Position numbers and translations under genes: made by a program. A DNA stretch of 64,000 nt from GCA-2708415 sp964353185 (GTDB lineage Bacteria; Pseudomonadota; Alphaproteobacteria; Micavibrionales; Micavibrionaceae), in contig CAYGUV010000006.1 in NCBI GenBank assembly GCA_964353185.1, positions 1 through 64,000 on the forward strand, in the 5' to 3' direction. Positions 35,836 to 44,591 of the stretch are shown in pieces. Under the pieces are notes generated by a model. The model had not been told where the DNA came from, ran no database searches, and saw only the letters and a program-made list of their open reading frames with translations. Position 1 is the stretch's first letter. Each line of letters starts with the position of its first letter.

Positions 35836-36285
35836 TTAAAGCAACATGCTTAATAGGCTTTTCGTTTTATAAGTGGGTTGAGAAAGCAGCGTTTTATAAA
35901 AATAAATAAGCGTGTCTGATTGAGGCATTAAATTTCTTTTAAAGCTTTCCGTGAGGTCTTTCATCATTGTGGCTTCAAACTTGTGCCCTTCCCCCAAAAT
36001 TAATGTATCCATGTTCCAATTATTAAAACCACGCTTTTTGACCTCTGTATCAATCAAAACATCAACATCTGTATGACGGGGGTCTTTTTCAATATTTGCC
36101 ATCAATTTGCGCAGGCGACCTTCTTCCCCTTCAATGACTTGTAAAAACTGTCCTTCATGAAAAAACAGAACGCCCGTAATCATCGCTGCTTGATTGTGTT
36201 CTTTGGCTGTTTTTCTTATATCCGCCAAAACTTCCGTAATATTGTCTAATCCTGTATATTTGCTTATATAACAAATCATATGCAT
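35836..36285 (-). CDS. BLUF-domain blue-light photoreceptor, copy 1
   Basis: A 149-residue single-domain BLUF protein binding FAD for blue-light sensing. The residues needed for the photocycle appear intact: Tyr6 in ICYIS, Asn31, Gln49 in GQFLQVIEGEE and the Trp90/Met92 pair in NNWNM. No output domain is fused, so signalling must go through a partner or oligomer state. The C-terminal 40 residues after the core form helices. It follows copy 2 on the same strand with a 93-base gap; the pair is about 50% identical by eye. Confidence 0.9.
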   Translation of the reverse strand: MHMICYISKYTGLDNITEVLADIRKTAKEHNQAAMITGVLFFHEGQFLQVIEGEEGRLRKLMANIEKDPRHTDVDVLIDTEVKKRGFNNWNMDTLILGEGHKFEATMMKDLTESFKRNLMPQSDTLIYFYKTLLSQPTYKTKSLLSMLL

Positions 36286-36378
36286 GATTTAATAACCTCT
36301 AAAATTCTTAACATATACACACATGTTAATTTTAAGGTGAAAATAAATAAAGAATTAGTTTTTTAACTTATGATGATT

Positions 36379-36816
36379 TTAAAAAATCCCAAGAACTCTT
36401 TTTCGTTCTGCTAGCAATTTTTTATAAAAATGAACGAGTACGGCACAATCAGGCACCATTAATTGCTCGTACTTCTTTGTGATGTCTTCCAGATATTGCG
36501 CATCAAAATTTTTATCCTTGCCCAGTTGAATATCGCCCATATTCCATGAGCCAAAGCTGCGCTCCTTTACATCACTATCCATCAGATATCGCACATCTTG
36601 GTGACGGTTATCATTTGAGATTGTTTCCATTAAGGCGCGTAGATGATCTTCCTCGCCCTCAATAATCTGCAAAAAACGATTTTCATGAAAAAATAAGACG
36701 CCTGATATTTCTGTTTCAGCATTATTTTTTTTGGAATGTGCGACAATATCCTGAATGACCGCATCAACCTCTCCACTTTCAGGTTTCAATTCACTTGTAT
36801 AGGCAATTAGATGCAT
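36379..36816 (-). CDS. BLUF-domain blue-light photoreceptor, copy 2
   Basis: A 145-residue BLUF protein paralogous to copy 1. Tyr6 in IAYTS, Asn31/32, Gln50 in NRFLQIIEGEE and Trp91/Met93 in GSWNM are conserved. GAGGAGATCGCC provides a strong ribosome binding site, better than that of copy 1, so it may be the more expressed. The tandem arrangement suggests duplication. No catalytic domain is fused and no cyclic-di-GMP gene is adjacent. Confidence 0.9.
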   Translation of the reverse strand: MHLIAYTSELKPESGEVDAVIQDIVAHSKKNNAETEISGVLFFHENRFLQIIEGEEDHLRALMETISNDNRHQDVRYLMDSDVKERSFGSWNMGDIQLGKDKNFDAQYLEDITKKYEQLMVPDCAVLVHFYKKLLAERKRVLGIF

Positions 36817-36929
36817 GGCGATCTCCTCAAATATTTCAATATAGAGAATATGTTAAGTATTAAAGAGCGCAAAAGAAAGGAGTAATTAAGAATAGCAATA
36901 AAATTACAATTTTAGAGTGGGCAGGAGAT

Positions 36930-37361
36930 CTAGAAATTTTTAAAAAATACTCGCGTGTTTTCAGTTTCAGCAATTTTTCTATATCCATTTTTTATATAAA
37001 ATCGCGAAGCGTCTTTTTTCTCCTTATTTGAAACATGCAGATCAGAGTTATAAAATAAAAGTCCTTTATAGTTACTCTCTTCTATTTGCCCTTCAATAAA
37101 TTTCAATATTTTTGAGCCAACATTCTTATTTTGATGCTTTTCTTCAACATACATGTTTGCGAGTTCTATGATATCTGGCGCATAAGGAAAACTATAAGCA
37201 AAGCCAATTAAATTTTCGCCCTCAAAACTCAACGCAGATGGCATAGTATTTAAATAATCTTTTAATTTTTTATGGGGATTCCAATCAGGGCGATATTCAG
37301 CATATAAAGCATGAATCATCTCATAATCATCAGAAGTTGCTTGGCGTATTTCTACTCCCAC
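36930..37361 (-). CDS. GNAT-family N-acetyltransferase
   Basis: A 143-residue acetyltransferase: IIELANMYVEEKHQNKNVGSKIL holds the acetyl-CoA-binding V-x-x-x-x-Q-N-x-x-V/I-G form and DASRFYIKNGYRKIAE the C-terminal motif. Substrate unknown. It starts at a GTG overlapping the end of guaA by ten bases, so it is probably read through from guaA. Confidence 0.8.
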   Translation of the reverse strand: MGVEIRQATSDDYEMIHALYAEYRPDWNPHKKLKDYLNTMPSALSFEGENLIGFAYSFPYAPDIIELANMYVEEKHQNKNVGSKILKFIEGQIEESNYKGLLFYNSDLHVSNKEKKDASRFYIKNGYRKIAETENTRVFFKNF

Positions 37362-38956
37362 TCAATCGTCCCCGGAGGTTTAGAGGTAATATCATAGGTC
37401 ACGCGGTTGACGCCTTTGACCTCGTTAATAATGCGCGTGGAGACATTGCCCAAAAATTCATGGGTGAACGGGTAATATTCCGCAGTCATCCCATCGGTCG
37501 AGGTCACGGCGCGTAACGCACAGACATAATCATACGTACGGCCATCGCCCATCACACCGACGGAGCGTACAGGTAACAAGACCGCAAAAGCCTGCCAAAT
37601 TTCATCATATAATCCCGCCTGTTTAATGGCATCAATATACACCGTATCCACGGCGCGCAAGATATCCAATTTTTCAGGTGTAATCTCACCAGGCATACGA
37701 ATGGCCAAACCAGGCCCTGGGAAGGGATGACGACGAATAAAATCTTCGGGCATGCCCAGCGCACGGCCCAAATCACGCACTTCGTCTTTGAACAATTCGC
37801 GCATCGGTTCAACCAATTTCATATTCATCCGTTCAGGTAACCCACCCACATTATGATGTGATTTAATCGTTACAGATGGACCGCCTGTAAAACTGACTGA
37901 TTCAATAACATCAGGATACAATGTTCCTTGCGCCAAAAAGTCCGCACCACCAATTTCACCAGCGCATTTTTCAAATACATCAATAAACAACCCACCAATA
38001 ATTTTACGTTTGGTTTCTGGGTCGCTAACGCCGTTTAATTTGCCTAAGAAAAGATCGGAGGCATCTTCGTGGATGAGCGGGATGTTATAATGATTGCGGA
38101 ACAAATTCACGACTTGTTCGCTTTCGCCTTCGCGCATCATGCCCGTATCAACATAAATACAGGTCAATTGATCCCCAATCGCCTCATGCAGCAAAACGGC
38201 CGTTACGGAAGAGTCCACACCGCCAGATAAACCACAAATTACTTTGCTGTCGCCGACTTGCGTGCGGATTTTTTCAATGGATTCCTCACGGAACGCATTC
38301 ATTGTCCAATCGCCTTTACACCCACATATATTATGGGTGAAATTACGAAATAGCTCTGCCCCGTTTGGCGTATGGGCCACTTCTGGGTGAAATTGTACCC
38401 CATAAAAGTTCTTTTCTTTGTTCGCAATGACAGAAAACGGTGCACCAGGAGAAATACCAATAGAATCGAATCCTTTTGGCATTTTAACCACATGGTCACC
38501 ATGGCTCATCCATACTTGCTCTGCCTTGGCATCTTTCCAAACGCCTTGCAAAAGTGGCGAGTCATTTTTCACTTCAAGATGGGAGCGGCCGAATTCTCGT
38601 GATTTACCCGCTTCAACTTTACCGCCCAATTGGTCTGCCATAATTTGTTGACCATAACAAATACCCAAAATCGGAAGATTTAAATCATAAATCCCGCTAT
38701 CTGGTTCTGGGCGATCATCGTCTAAAACGCTGCACGGTCCCCCAGAAAGGATAATTCCCTTTGGGTTATAAGATTTAATTTTTTCAATAGGCGCCATATT
38801 AAATGGCCAAATTTCGCAATACACACCAGATTCGCGAACGCGGCGCGCAATTAACTGCGTCACTTGCGATCCGAAATCCAAAATAAGGATATGTTCATGC
38901 CCTTCATTCGTGGGGGTTGAGGCTTCGGGGGAGATTTTTGTTGCTGTGTTATTCAT
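37352..38956 (-). CDS. guaA: GMP synthase (glutamine-hydrolysing)
   Basis: A 534-residue enzyme converting XMP to GMP. The class I glutaminase domain has SGGPCSVLDD, the nucleophile Cys100 in GICYGQQ and GVQFHPEV; the ATP-pyrophosphatase loop is CGLSGGVDSSVTA; the C-terminus TYDITSKPPGTIEWE is the conserved dimerisation end. guaB, the preceding step, is at 44.8 kb, also on the minus strand. Confidence 0.97.
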   Translation of the reverse strand: MNNTATKISPEASTPTNEGHEHILILDFGSQVTQLIARRVRESGVYCEIWPFNMAPIEKIKSYNPKGIILSGGPCSVLDDDRPEPDSGIYDLNLPILGICYGQQIMADQLGGKVEAGKSREFGRSHLEVKNDSPLLQGVWKDAKAEQVWMSHGDHVVKMPKGFDSIGISPGAPFSVIANKEKNFYGVQFHPEVAHTPNGAELFRNFTHNICGCKGDWTMNAFREESIEKIRTQVGDSKVICGLSGGVDSSVTAVLLHEAIGDQLTCIYVDTGMMREGESEQVVNLFRNHYNIPLIHEDASDLFLGKLNGVSDPETKRKIIGGLFIDVFEKCAGEIGGADFLAQGTLYPDVIESVSFTGGPSVTIKSHHNVGGLPERMNMKLVEPMRELFKDEVRDLGRALGMPEDFIRRHPFPGPGLAIRMPGEITPEKLDILRAVDTVYIDAIKQAGLYDEIWQAFAVLLPVRSVGVMGDGRTYDYVCALRAVTSTDGMTAEYYPFTHEFLGNVSTRIINEVKGVNRVTYDITSKPPGTIEWE

Positions 38957-39014
38957 ATTCTTATTTAGACATTTTGCACTTGAAAAACAAGATAAAATAC
39001 GCCAAAAACCATTA

Positions 39015-39374
39015 ATGATGACACGTTCTGCTCATATTTTGATTTTAATTGCTTTTGTAATGGGCGTACTTGCCCCTGCTTGTGGTTTTTCGTGGAACGG
39101 AAAATTCAGCCTTGTGGAAATTTGTACCACCGAAGGGGTTGAAATGAAGGTTGTAGAAAACGGCTCTCTGCCTGACACCCCTAATCATCAAGCCAGTGAC
39201 GATTGCCAATTTTGTTTTCAAAATGCTCATTTAATTGCCGATGTAACAATTATGCAAACGGCTCACCATCCTCACTATGGCAAGATAGCTAAAATTGTTC
39301 ACGCACACGAAATTCTCTATCGCCAAATTCTGTCCCAATATCATACTGCCCGGGGCCCTCCTTCTTTTGTTTAA
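39015..39374 (+). CDS. DUF2946-like secreted Cys/His protein
   Basis: A 119-residue protein with an N-terminal hydrophobic segment (MTRSAHILILIAFVMGVLAPACG), then VEICTTEGVEM and DDCQFCFQNAHLIAD: the IC..G and CxFC..AH pattern of DUF2946-type proteins, which are often found in metal-related clusters. Cys and His residues suggest metal binding in the periplasm. The ATG at 39015 (or 39018) is preferred, since upstream codons overlap guaA divergently. It lies 55 bases before an outer-membrane barrel gene and is probably in one transcript with it. Confidence 0.65.
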   Translation: MMTRSAHILILIAFVMGVLAPACGFSWNGKFSLVEICTTEGVEMKVVENGSLPDTPNHQASDDCQFCFQNAHLIADVTIMQTAHHPHYGKIAKIVHAHEILYRQILSQYHTARGPPSFV

Positions 39375-39429
39375 AAACAATCACTTTTAAACAACAAAAA
39401 TATTATTATTAAGAAGGACTATTAAGACA

Positions 39430-40521
39430 ATGAATAAAATACTTTTATGCGGCCTCAGCGCGGCATTATTAACACTGCCCAATCTAGCCAACGCACAAAC
39501 GGCTCTCTCCTATGGGTCGAGCAATTTACGTGGTGATGATCACGCCCCAATTGGGGTCATGGGTGATCATCTGCATGGTAAAGGTGAATGGATGGTTTCA
39601 TACCGTTTTATGCGCATGCATATGGAAGATAACCGCATTGATGATTCAAGCGTATCACCAGAAACAATAGCGACCACCATCCCCAATCGTTTTGCGGGAA
39701 CCCCAATGCAGCCCGCTACTTTGCGTGTTGTACCTTTGGAAATGACTACCAATATGCATATGGTGGGCGGTATGTACGCCCCATCTGACAATATTACCCT
39801 CATGGCGATGGCAAATTACATTGACCGTGAAATGAACCACGTCACATTCCAAGGGGGTGCAGGAACCACACGACTGGGCGAATTTAAGACGTCTGCTCAT
39901 GGGTTTGGTGATACCACTATTGCCGCGCTTATTCGCCTTCACAAAGATGATGTCCATAATATCCATTTGAATACGGGCCTCAGCCTTCCAACTGGTTCAA
40001 TTGATGAAGAAGACGATGTCTTGGCCCCTGATGGAAACCGCCCACGCCTGCGCATGCCTTACGCTATGCAATTAGGGTCCGGAACATTTGATGCCAAACC
40101 AGGTATTACGTATTACGGTCATCAAGGCCGTTATGGATGGGGCGCACAATATGCGGGAACATTTCGTCTAGGACGCAACAGCGAAGATTATAGCTGGGGC
40201 GATAAACACCAACTTTCAACATGGGCAAGCTATTCCTTCACACCAAGCGTTAGCCTATCTGGCCGCATAACCGCGGAAACAGAAAGTCAGATTGACGGCA
40301 TAGATAGTGAAATTGTTGCCCCCGTGCAAACCGCCAACCCAGAGAATTATGGCGGAGAACGCGTTAGTGCCTCTTTAGGGTTAAATACCGTTATCCGAAA
40401 TGGGGCATTAAAAGGCCATCGCTTTGCCATCGAAGGAACAATTCCTGTTTATCAAAACTTAAATGGCCCCCAATTAGAACGTGACCATATGATTACATTT
40501 GGCTGGCAAAAGGCGTTTTAG
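39430..40521 (+). CDS. His/Met-rich outer-membrane beta-barrel protein
   Basis: A 363-residue exported protein: signal peptide cleaved after NLANAQ (about residue 23), then alternating amphipathic strands and a C-terminal Phe (GWQKAF), the barrel-assembly signal. It resembles the MetA-pathway-of-phenol-degradation type of barrel (transporter family). The first 120 residues are rich in His and Met, for example MRMHMED, NMHMVGGM and DHLHG, suggesting binding of copper or another soft metal. It follows the DUF2946-like gene and a strong terminator comes after it. Function inferred only. Confidence 0.7.
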   Translation: MNKILLCGLSAALLTLPNLANAQTALSYGSSNLRGDDHAPIGVMGDHLHGKGEWMVSYRFMRMHMEDNRIDDSSVSPETIATTIPNRFAGTPMQPATLRVVPLEMTTNMHMVGGMYAPSDNITLMAMANYIDREMNHVTFQGGAGTTRLGEFKTSAHGFGDTTIAALIRLHKDDVHNIHLNTGLSLPTGSIDEEDDVLAPDGNRPRLRMPYAMQLGSGTFDAKPGITYYGHQGRYGWGAQYAGTFRLGRNSEDYSWGDKHQLSTWASYSFTPSVSLSGRITAETESQIDGIDSEIVAPVQTANPENYGGERVSASLGLNTVIRNGALKGHRFAIEGTIPVYQNLNGPQLERDHMITFGWQKAF

Positions 40522-40581
40522 AATCTCTTTAGCCCTAAAGGTTTCTCTACTGGCCGATTAGCGGCTTTAAAAATCCAAAAT

Positions 40582-40615
40582 AAAAGCCGGCTCAATGAAT
40601 GAGCCGGCTTTTTCT
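40582..40615 (+). terminator. Strong rho-independent terminator
   Basis: AGCCGGCTCA (40585-40594) and TGAGCCGGCT (40600-40609) form a perfect ten-base stem with a five-base loop and a T-run on the right; A-run on the left makes it possibly bidirectional for the MarR-like gene. Confidence 0.9.
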
Positions 40616-40665
40616 TTCCCACCACAGAAAAAATCGTTAATTATTGTTCTGTAACCAGTAAAAGA

Positions 40666-40989
40666 TTACAAAGATTTCTTTAGTTTTTCCAAAAGGCGTT
40701 TGCCCTTTGCACTTAAGAATAATTCTTTACGGCGTTTATCATCTTTTGCCATCTTCACCAAAACAATTCCATAAGGCTTGCCCATGCGGCGCGCATTTGA
40801 TAACGCACCAATGGTACGGGACATAACTGACATGGAAATGCCAGTCTGTTCTGAAATATCTTTTAATGCTGCACCTTCATTTTGTGAAATAGTTAGGAAC
40901 ACCAAAGCCCACTGAATTGGAAATTCAGGATCAATATTAGTGAGTTCCACTAACGCATTTTGGAATTTGTCCAGTTTTGTTGTTGCCAT
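40666..40989 (-). CDS. MarR-like winged-helix regulator
   Basis: A 107-residue DNA-binding protein. ALKDISEQTGISMSVMSRTIGAL is the helix-turn-helix and RKELFLSAKGKRLLEKL the wing and C-terminal helix of a small MarR-type fold; it lacks the longer dimerisation arms of full-length MarR. Target unknown: the neighbours are the copper-like outer-membrane gene (convergent) and an unknown gene upstream. Upstream bases 40990-41218 hold nothing convincing. Confidence 0.75.
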   Translation of the reverse strand: MATTKLDKFQNALVELTNIDPEFPIQWALVFLTISQNEGAALKDISEQTGISMSVMSRTIGALSNARRMGKPYGIVLVKMAKDDKRRKELFLSAKGKRLLEKLKKSL

Positions 40990-41218
40990 TTTCTTTTTTC
41001 CTTAATGAATTCAGTTTCTTTGAATTCCAGTTACTCGGTGTAAATACAAATTGACTATAAGGTATATCAATTATTATCTCTCTATGAAAATATTTTTTTT
41101 GAAAAATTGGTTTTCTTCCAAAATCTTTTGCAAACTCTATTGATAATCCTCTTGTCTTACCAAGTCTAACGTATAATAGCATGATTAATTCCTTTTTATT
41201 TTTAATGTAGGTTAAGTT

Positions 41219-41524
41219 TTATGCCGCGATCGCAGTTTTAGTAGAATTACCAAAAACTACGCAATTTTCTTTTAAATATTTTTTAAAGGCTTCTCTAAAG
41301 TTGCGTCTTATTTTCCAATAGTACGCAATCATTTGACACGCATAATTGCGTAAAATTTGACCTTCTAAATCGCCATAATAAATTGCCATTTCATCTGATT
41401 GCGCTTTATGATTTTCATGCCAGTGTTTATATTGTGCCAATGCTTGGCGGCATCTTTTTTTATTTTGATCTTCTAACTCCGCTAATTGTTTAATATCAAA
41501 AATTTGATATGTTTTTTTTCTCAT
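41219..41524 (-). CDS. Unknown 101-residue basic protein
   Basis: Not recognised. It starts MRKKTYQIFDIKQLAELEDQ and is helical, rich in Lys, Tyr and aromatic residues, with Cys at three positions. The stretch MIAYYWKIRRNFREAFKKYL could be an amphipathic helix. It lies downstream of a pentapeptide-repeat gene in an A/T-rich patch. The existence of the gene rests on length and codon use; no clear ribosome binding site is visible. Confidence 0.45.
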   Translation of the reverse strand: MRKKTYQIFDIKQLAELEDQNKKRCRQALAQYKHWHENHKAQSDEMAIYYGDLEGQILRNYACQMIAYYWKIRRNFREAFKKYLKENCVVFGNSTKTAIAA

Positions 41525-41632
41525 TTATTTTTCTCCCCTGTTTTTATTTTTATGTTAAATAAACTGCGGCTGTTTTCTCTCAAATATATTAATAAATAGT
41601 TAAACCAACATTCTGCGAATACATGAGTATGT

Positions 41633-42130
41633 TTAAGACGCCTTTCTTCGTGTAAATTCACAATCAGACAGTAAGAACGCATCACCATCTTTTGAATAAT
41701 ATTGTGCCTGCTCAACGTTTTGAAGCATCAAGCTGGGGTGATAAAAAAATTTTGAATCATTAAATTTACAAAAGGATAAATCACAATTGATAAAGGTCGT
41801 ATATGACAAATCAACCCCACGAAAATCCCCTCCCTTTAAATCACAGCAGTCAAATATTACATTTTTAAACTGAGAAATTCTAAAATCAATATAGCGCATA
41901 GACGACTCAACAAAACGCCCCTGTTTAAGCTCAGAACCCCAAAATGAAGCCTTATCAATGCTTATAGAAGAAAATTCAAATTGAGATATCGATACCTTAC
42001 GCAAATTAATACCGCGGATATCCACGCCTGTTTCTACAGCTTCATATAAGGCTTGTTTATAACCAAGCTCCCGACTTTCACAAATTATTATATTATTTTT
42101 TGATTTTAAAAACATATTTTCCCTACTCAT
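41633..42130 (-). CDS. Pentapeptide-repeat protein
   Basis: A 165-residue protein whose middle (about residues 35-130) has the pentapeptide pattern with a Phe/Leu/Ile centre every five residues (ISQFEFSSISIDKASF, DFRISQFKNVIF, CDLKGGDFRGVDL). Such repeats fold as a right-handed quadrilateral beta-helix; some bind gyrase, others are anchors, so function is open. AT-rich with several Cys. Accessory in character, between a MarR-like regulator and rsmB. Confidence 0.7.
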   Translation of the reverse strand: MSRENMFLKSKNNIIICESRELGYKQALYEAVETGVDIRGINLRKVSISQFEFSSISIDKASFWGSELKQGRFVESSMRYIDFRISQFKNVIFDCCDLKGGDFRGVDLSYTTFINCDLSFCKFNDSKFFYHPSLMLQNVEQAQYYSKDGDAFLLSDCEFTRRKAS

Positions 42131-42196
42131 TAATAATGGCTTATACCAACTTTATTCTAATAAAGATGGTATTAAACACTTATTGTCAAGAAAATT

Positions 42197-43507
42197 TTAT
42201 TCAGATATTCTTTTTAAAACAGCGGTGAAAAATCCATCTGTTTTATGATTCATTGGCGTTAATCTTAAATACTTCCCTGTTTTAGGGTTTTGGCTTTCTT
42301 CATTTTCTGGCCAATTTTCTTCAATATTGACCAATTCATATTCGGGGTGTTTGACCAAAAATGCCTCTACTTGCTCTTCATTTTCTTCCACAAATAAAGA
42401 GCACGTTGCATACACTAAATGACCCCCAATTTTCACTTTATCTGCTACACGGCCTAAGATCTCTGATTGTGATTGCTTAATCTCCTCAATCGATGGCCCA
42501 TACTGCGTCCAGCGTAAATCAGGGTTTCGGCGCCATGTGCCTGAGGATGAACAAGGGGCATCAACCAAAACAATATCCATCGCCCCTTTTTGACGACGCA
42601 ACCATTTACGGTGCTTTTCTTCTTCTAAGGAGCGAACTTCAATATTATGGACATCCGCTTTTTTATATCGGCGGCGCCCCTTTTCCAAACGGCGACTATC
42701 ATTATCACACGCATAGATAATTCCTTTACCGTCCATCGCTGCGGCCAATCCAAGGGTTTTTCCGCCGCCACCCGCGCAATAATCAAGCACACGCATGCCC
42801 GGCTTTACATCACATATGTATGCAATTAATTGTGACCCCTCATCTTGAATTTCAACGAATCCTTTATGAAAAGCTTTCGTGGCGCTCATATAAGGTTTCG
42901 CACCTACACATCGTAACCCATTTGGGGAATATGGCGTTTTAACTGTCTCAACATCATCTTTTTTAAGCGAATCTTGCGCCTGATCACGCGTTAATTTAAT
43001 AGTGTTTACACGTAAATCTAATGGGGCAGGGTCAAGCATAGCAACCATTTGCGCTACAAATTCATCACCCCATAAGGCCTTTAAACGCGCCTCATAAACG
43101 GGTGGACACTCTGCCAAAACAGCTTCAGGCATGTCATCATGGTCTAATTTTTTACCAATCAACTGATGCATTAATTTTTCTTCTGCATCTGTCAAAGGCT
43201 CAGGGCAGTGCTTTTCATCAACAAAACGAATGCCAATGTCATGCGCGGATAAACCACTCATTGCTAGCAATGCAATAATCCGATTTCGTGGCGTATCATC
43301 CTCACCAACTTTATCCAGCCACCACCCCAAACGCGCCGTTGAACGAACGGTATCATAAACCATTTCAACAATGGCTTTACGATCTTTTGATCCAATATAG
43401 CGGCGGTTTTTTAAATAATCCCGCAGCGCGTTATCCATCGGAACACGACTTTTGCTAATATTCTCTAAAATTTCAATCGCGGTTTGTATGCGCGCTGCAT
43501 CTCTCAT
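42197..43507 (-). CDS. rsmB: RsmB-like 16S rRNA (cytosine-C5) methyltransferase
   Basis: A 436-residue enzyme: an N-terminal NusB-like domain followed by a SAM-dependent m5C methyltransferase domain. The SAM loop is VLDYCAGGGGKTLGL, motif IV is DAPCSSSGTWRRNPD and the second catalytic Cys is in YATCSLFVEENE. It fits RsmB (m5C967) but RNA targets of such proteins vary in alphaproteobacteria. Confidence 0.88.
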   Translation of the reverse strand: MRDAARIQTAIEILENISKSRVPMDNALRDYLKNRRYIGSKDRKAIVEMVYDTVRSTARLGWWLDKVGEDDTPRNRIIALLAMSGLSAHDIGIRFVDEKHCPEPLTDAEEKLMHQLIGKKLDHDDMPEAVLAECPPVYEARLKALWGDEFVAQMVAMLDPAPLDLRVNTIKLTRDQAQDSLKKDDVETVKTPYSPNGLRCVGAKPYMSATKAFHKGFVEIQDEGSQLIAYICDVKPGMRVLDYCAGGGGKTLGLAAAMDGKGIIYACDNDSRRLEKGRRRYKKADVHNIEVRSLEEEKHRKWLRRQKGAMDIVLVDAPCSSSGTWRRNPDLRWTQYGPSIEEIKQSQSEILGRVADKVKIGGHLVYATCSLFVEENEEQVEAFLVKHPEYELVNIEENWPENEESQNPKTGKYLRLTPMNHKTDGFFTAVLKRISE

Positions 43508-43523
43508 GATACTGATCCTATCC

Positions 43524-43970
43524 TTAGGCTTTTAACGTTATAAATGCGCCTAAACCCAAAAGGCTTAAACCAATAATTTTTTGAAGGTTAATCGGGTTTG
43601 CCGTTTCTGATAAAACACCATAATGATCCAACACAGCAGATAACATTAATTGCCCCGTAATTAATAAGGCGACCAAAACAGCCACGCCCAAATAAGGAAC
43701 TACATATAAAGCCACCGTCACAAAAACGGCGCCTAGTAATCCACCAGAAAACATCCACCATTTTAAATTCTCTGTTTCTATGGTCATCATCTTTCCATTC
43801 ATTGCCCAGCCAACAAAAAATAATATAACTGTTCCCACCGCAAACGAGATAAAAGATGCCCAAATTGGACTATCTAAATTCTGTGATAATTTTGCATTTA
43901 CCAATGGTTGATACGCTGTCATTGCACCCGCGACCAAAGTCACAAGTGGAAAAATAATCGCCATATTCAT
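43524..43970 (-). CDS. YdcZ-like (DUF606) DMT membrane protein
   Basis: A 148-residue protein with five hydrophobic segments of the DUF606/YdcZ group of the drug/metabolite transporter superfamily (half-size, thus likely dimeric). AYQPLVNAKLSQNLDSPIWASFISFAVGT is the family core. The ATG at 43970 has GGAG seven bases upstream and overlaps the stop of the acetyltransferase gene by one base, showing coupling. Substrate unknown. Confidence 0.82.
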   Translation of the reverse strand: MNMAIIFPLVTLVAGAMTAYQPLVNAKLSQNLDSPIWASFISFAVGTVILFFVGWAMNGKMMTIETENLKWWMFSGGLLGAVFVTVALYVVPYLGVAVLVALLITGQLMLSAVLDHYGVLSETANPINLQKIIGLSLLGLGAFITLKA

Positions 43971-44524
43971 TACACACACTCCTTTATCTTGCGCCACCCA
44001 TAACACACTTCTTTAACTTTAGCACCGCCCATTTCGACAAATTGTTTACCAATCCGTTGGCCACCCATTGCGCTATAGAACCCACAGGCACGCTTATTTT
44101 TCTCCAAAGCCCACAAACACAAGGATTGGTGCTTATTTTCTAACAAATACTTTATTGTTTCTTCAAATAAAAGCGTTCCAATATTTTGCTGAAAATAATC
44201 TGGCAGGACATAAACTGCATAAATTTCCGAGGAAAAAAGCGGACGAATTTTTGATGTACCTGGCGGCGGCGTACGTAAATTACCAAAATTACAAAATCCA
44301 ACAGATTTACCATTATCGTCTTTTGCAATAATTGTTTGTGCACCTAACTCTTTAGTAAAGGTTTTAAACCAATCTTGCCATTTTCCTATATATTCTTCAT
44401 GCGTTAAACTATCCAAAAAACTATCAGGAACTATACCTTTTTCAGCGGTAATTTTACTTTGCCAATGAATATAGGCTAAATCGCTTATATCCCCTTCTGT
44501 GGTTAAATTAATTTTTATGGTCAT
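43970..44524 (-). CDS. GNAT-family N-acetyltransferase
   Basis: A 184-residue acetyltransferase. SSEIYAVYVLPDYFQQNIGTLLFEETIKYL contains the motif A acetyl-CoA site and CLWALEKNKRACGFYSAMGGQ the motif B end; substrates unknown. The start at 44524 (MTIKINLTTEGDI) is chosen because a longer form would overlap the divergent small membrane gene; no clear ribosome binding site. Coupled to the YdcZ-like gene. Confidence 0.8.
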   Translation of the reverse strand: MTIKINLTTEGDISDLAYIHWQSKITAEKGIVPDSFLDSLTHEEYIGKWQDWFKTFTKELGAQTIIAKDDNGKSVGFCNFGNLRTPPPGTSKIRPLFSSEIYAVYVLPDYFQQNIGTLLFEETIKYLLENKHQSLCLWALEKNKRACGFYSAMGGQRIGKQFVEMGGAKVKEVCYGWRKIKECV

Positions 44525-44591
44525 TATATTTGCACTATATATGCTAGCTTCTTGATACAAAAGATAATTTAAACAAAAAGGAAATTTAATC

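Noticed and set aside
40937..41182. Minus-strand 81-codon ORF overlapping the start of the MarR-like gene
   Set aside because: It overlaps the regulator in another frame, has no ribosome site and no recognisable feature; the region reads as non-coding A/T-rich DNA.
41521..41715. 64-codon minus-strand ORF between the pentapeptide gene and the 101-residue gene
   Set aside because: It overlaps the pentapeptide gene end by 83 bases in another frame. The ATGA overlap with the next gene is suggestive, but nothing else supports it.
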